DNA of 64,000 bases. Source: an uncultured Lachnospiraceae bacterium (lineage in GTDB: Bacteria; Bacillota; Clostridia; Lachnospirales; Lachnospiraceae). The stretch is taken from NCBI GenBank assembly GCA_910584915.1, contig CAJUDM010000027.1, forward strand, positions 1 to 64,000, given 5' to 3'. Below the pieces are notes generated by a model that saw nothing but the letters and a program-made list of their open reading frames with translations, did not search any database and was not told where the DNA came from. The translations under genes were made by a program, and so were the position numbers. Position 1 is the stretch's first letter. Each line of letters opens with the position of its first letter. Below are positions 63,961 to 64,000 of this stretch, piece by piece.

Positions 63961-64000
63961 CTATTCATCCAGCCCGGACAGTTTTTCCTTTTTTTCTTTC
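63961..64000 (-). CDS. 3' end of a gene cut by the window edge, probably ricT
   Basis: The last 12 codons (KEKKEKLSGLDE, stop TAG at 63961) are open to the edge. In Firmicutes ricT (PSP1 domain) normally lies just upstream of trmN6, and its C-terminus is charged. Assignment is by context. The 74 bases to trmN6 contain no gene. Confidence 0.45.
   Translation of the reverse strand, partial: KEKKEKLSGLDE

Overview
The window looks like chromosomal DNA of an anaerobic, spore-forming Firmicute, most likely a Lachnospiraceae-type Clostridia member. The evidence is base composition near 50% GC, spmA/spmB, DUF5711 and DUF6128 proteins otherwise known from that family, an F-type ATP synthase whose c subunit carries a sodium-binding pattern, and plant-glycan loci of gut type. 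Most genes lie on the minus strand, so replication probably runs right to left here. This placement is inferred from the sequence alone; no search was run.

Left part (1-13.5 kb, minus strand): an FtsX-type ABC exporter with a two-component system and a BceR-like operator, preceded by CvpA, DUF5711 and an unrecognised membrane protein; then galM, the dnaX-ybaB-recR recombination cluster and pfkA. A tRNA-Ser(CGA) with a near-consensus promoter follows on the plus strand.

13.5-20.2 kb is an eroded accessory stretch. A sugar-phosphate isomerase/epimerase, a Gfo/Idh/MocA oxidoreductase and a LacI regulator flank the remnant of a sugar ABC ATPase. A DUF362 protein follows, then a wreck of a blaI-blaR1 operon fused to a broken RelE-type toxin.

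20.2-30.5 kb holds a large membrane-anchored protein with a C39-like end, a small conserved protein and the complete atpZ-I-B-E-F-H-A-G-D-C operon. An Rpn-nuclease fragment abuts the atp promoter. 30.9-37.5 kb has a DUF402 protein, tadA, a GT2-GtrA glycosyltransferase, a polytopic membrane protein, a decayed two-component system in which a solute-binding lipoprotein start is joined to a histidine kinase, and the SRP RNA. tadA, the SRP RNA and dnaX are normally neighbours and are split here.

37.6-49.2 kb is a coherent glycan locus: a YesN-type regulator, solute-binding protein, two permeases, a YesM-type kinase and a GH78 rhamnosidase, with a divergent GH2 enzyme. It lacks an ATPase, which the MsmK/UgpC protein at 52.6-53.7 kb probably supplies. 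The right end (49-64 kb) has a DUF6128 protein, a PucR-type regulator, GNAT acetyltransferase, metG, an orphan RelB-type antitoxin, a membrane-anchored Mrr-type nuclease beside a ThuA-like protein, a DUF885 peptidase, spmA/spmB, an acyl carrier protein, rsmI, trmN6 and probably the 3' end of ricT.

No complete phage, transposon, CRISPR array or integrase was seen. The most distinctive signals are the number of gene remnants with visible junctions, the sodium-type ATP synthase, the duplicated structured 3' leader-like element after msmK, the membrane-tethered Mrr protein, and several palindromic operators.
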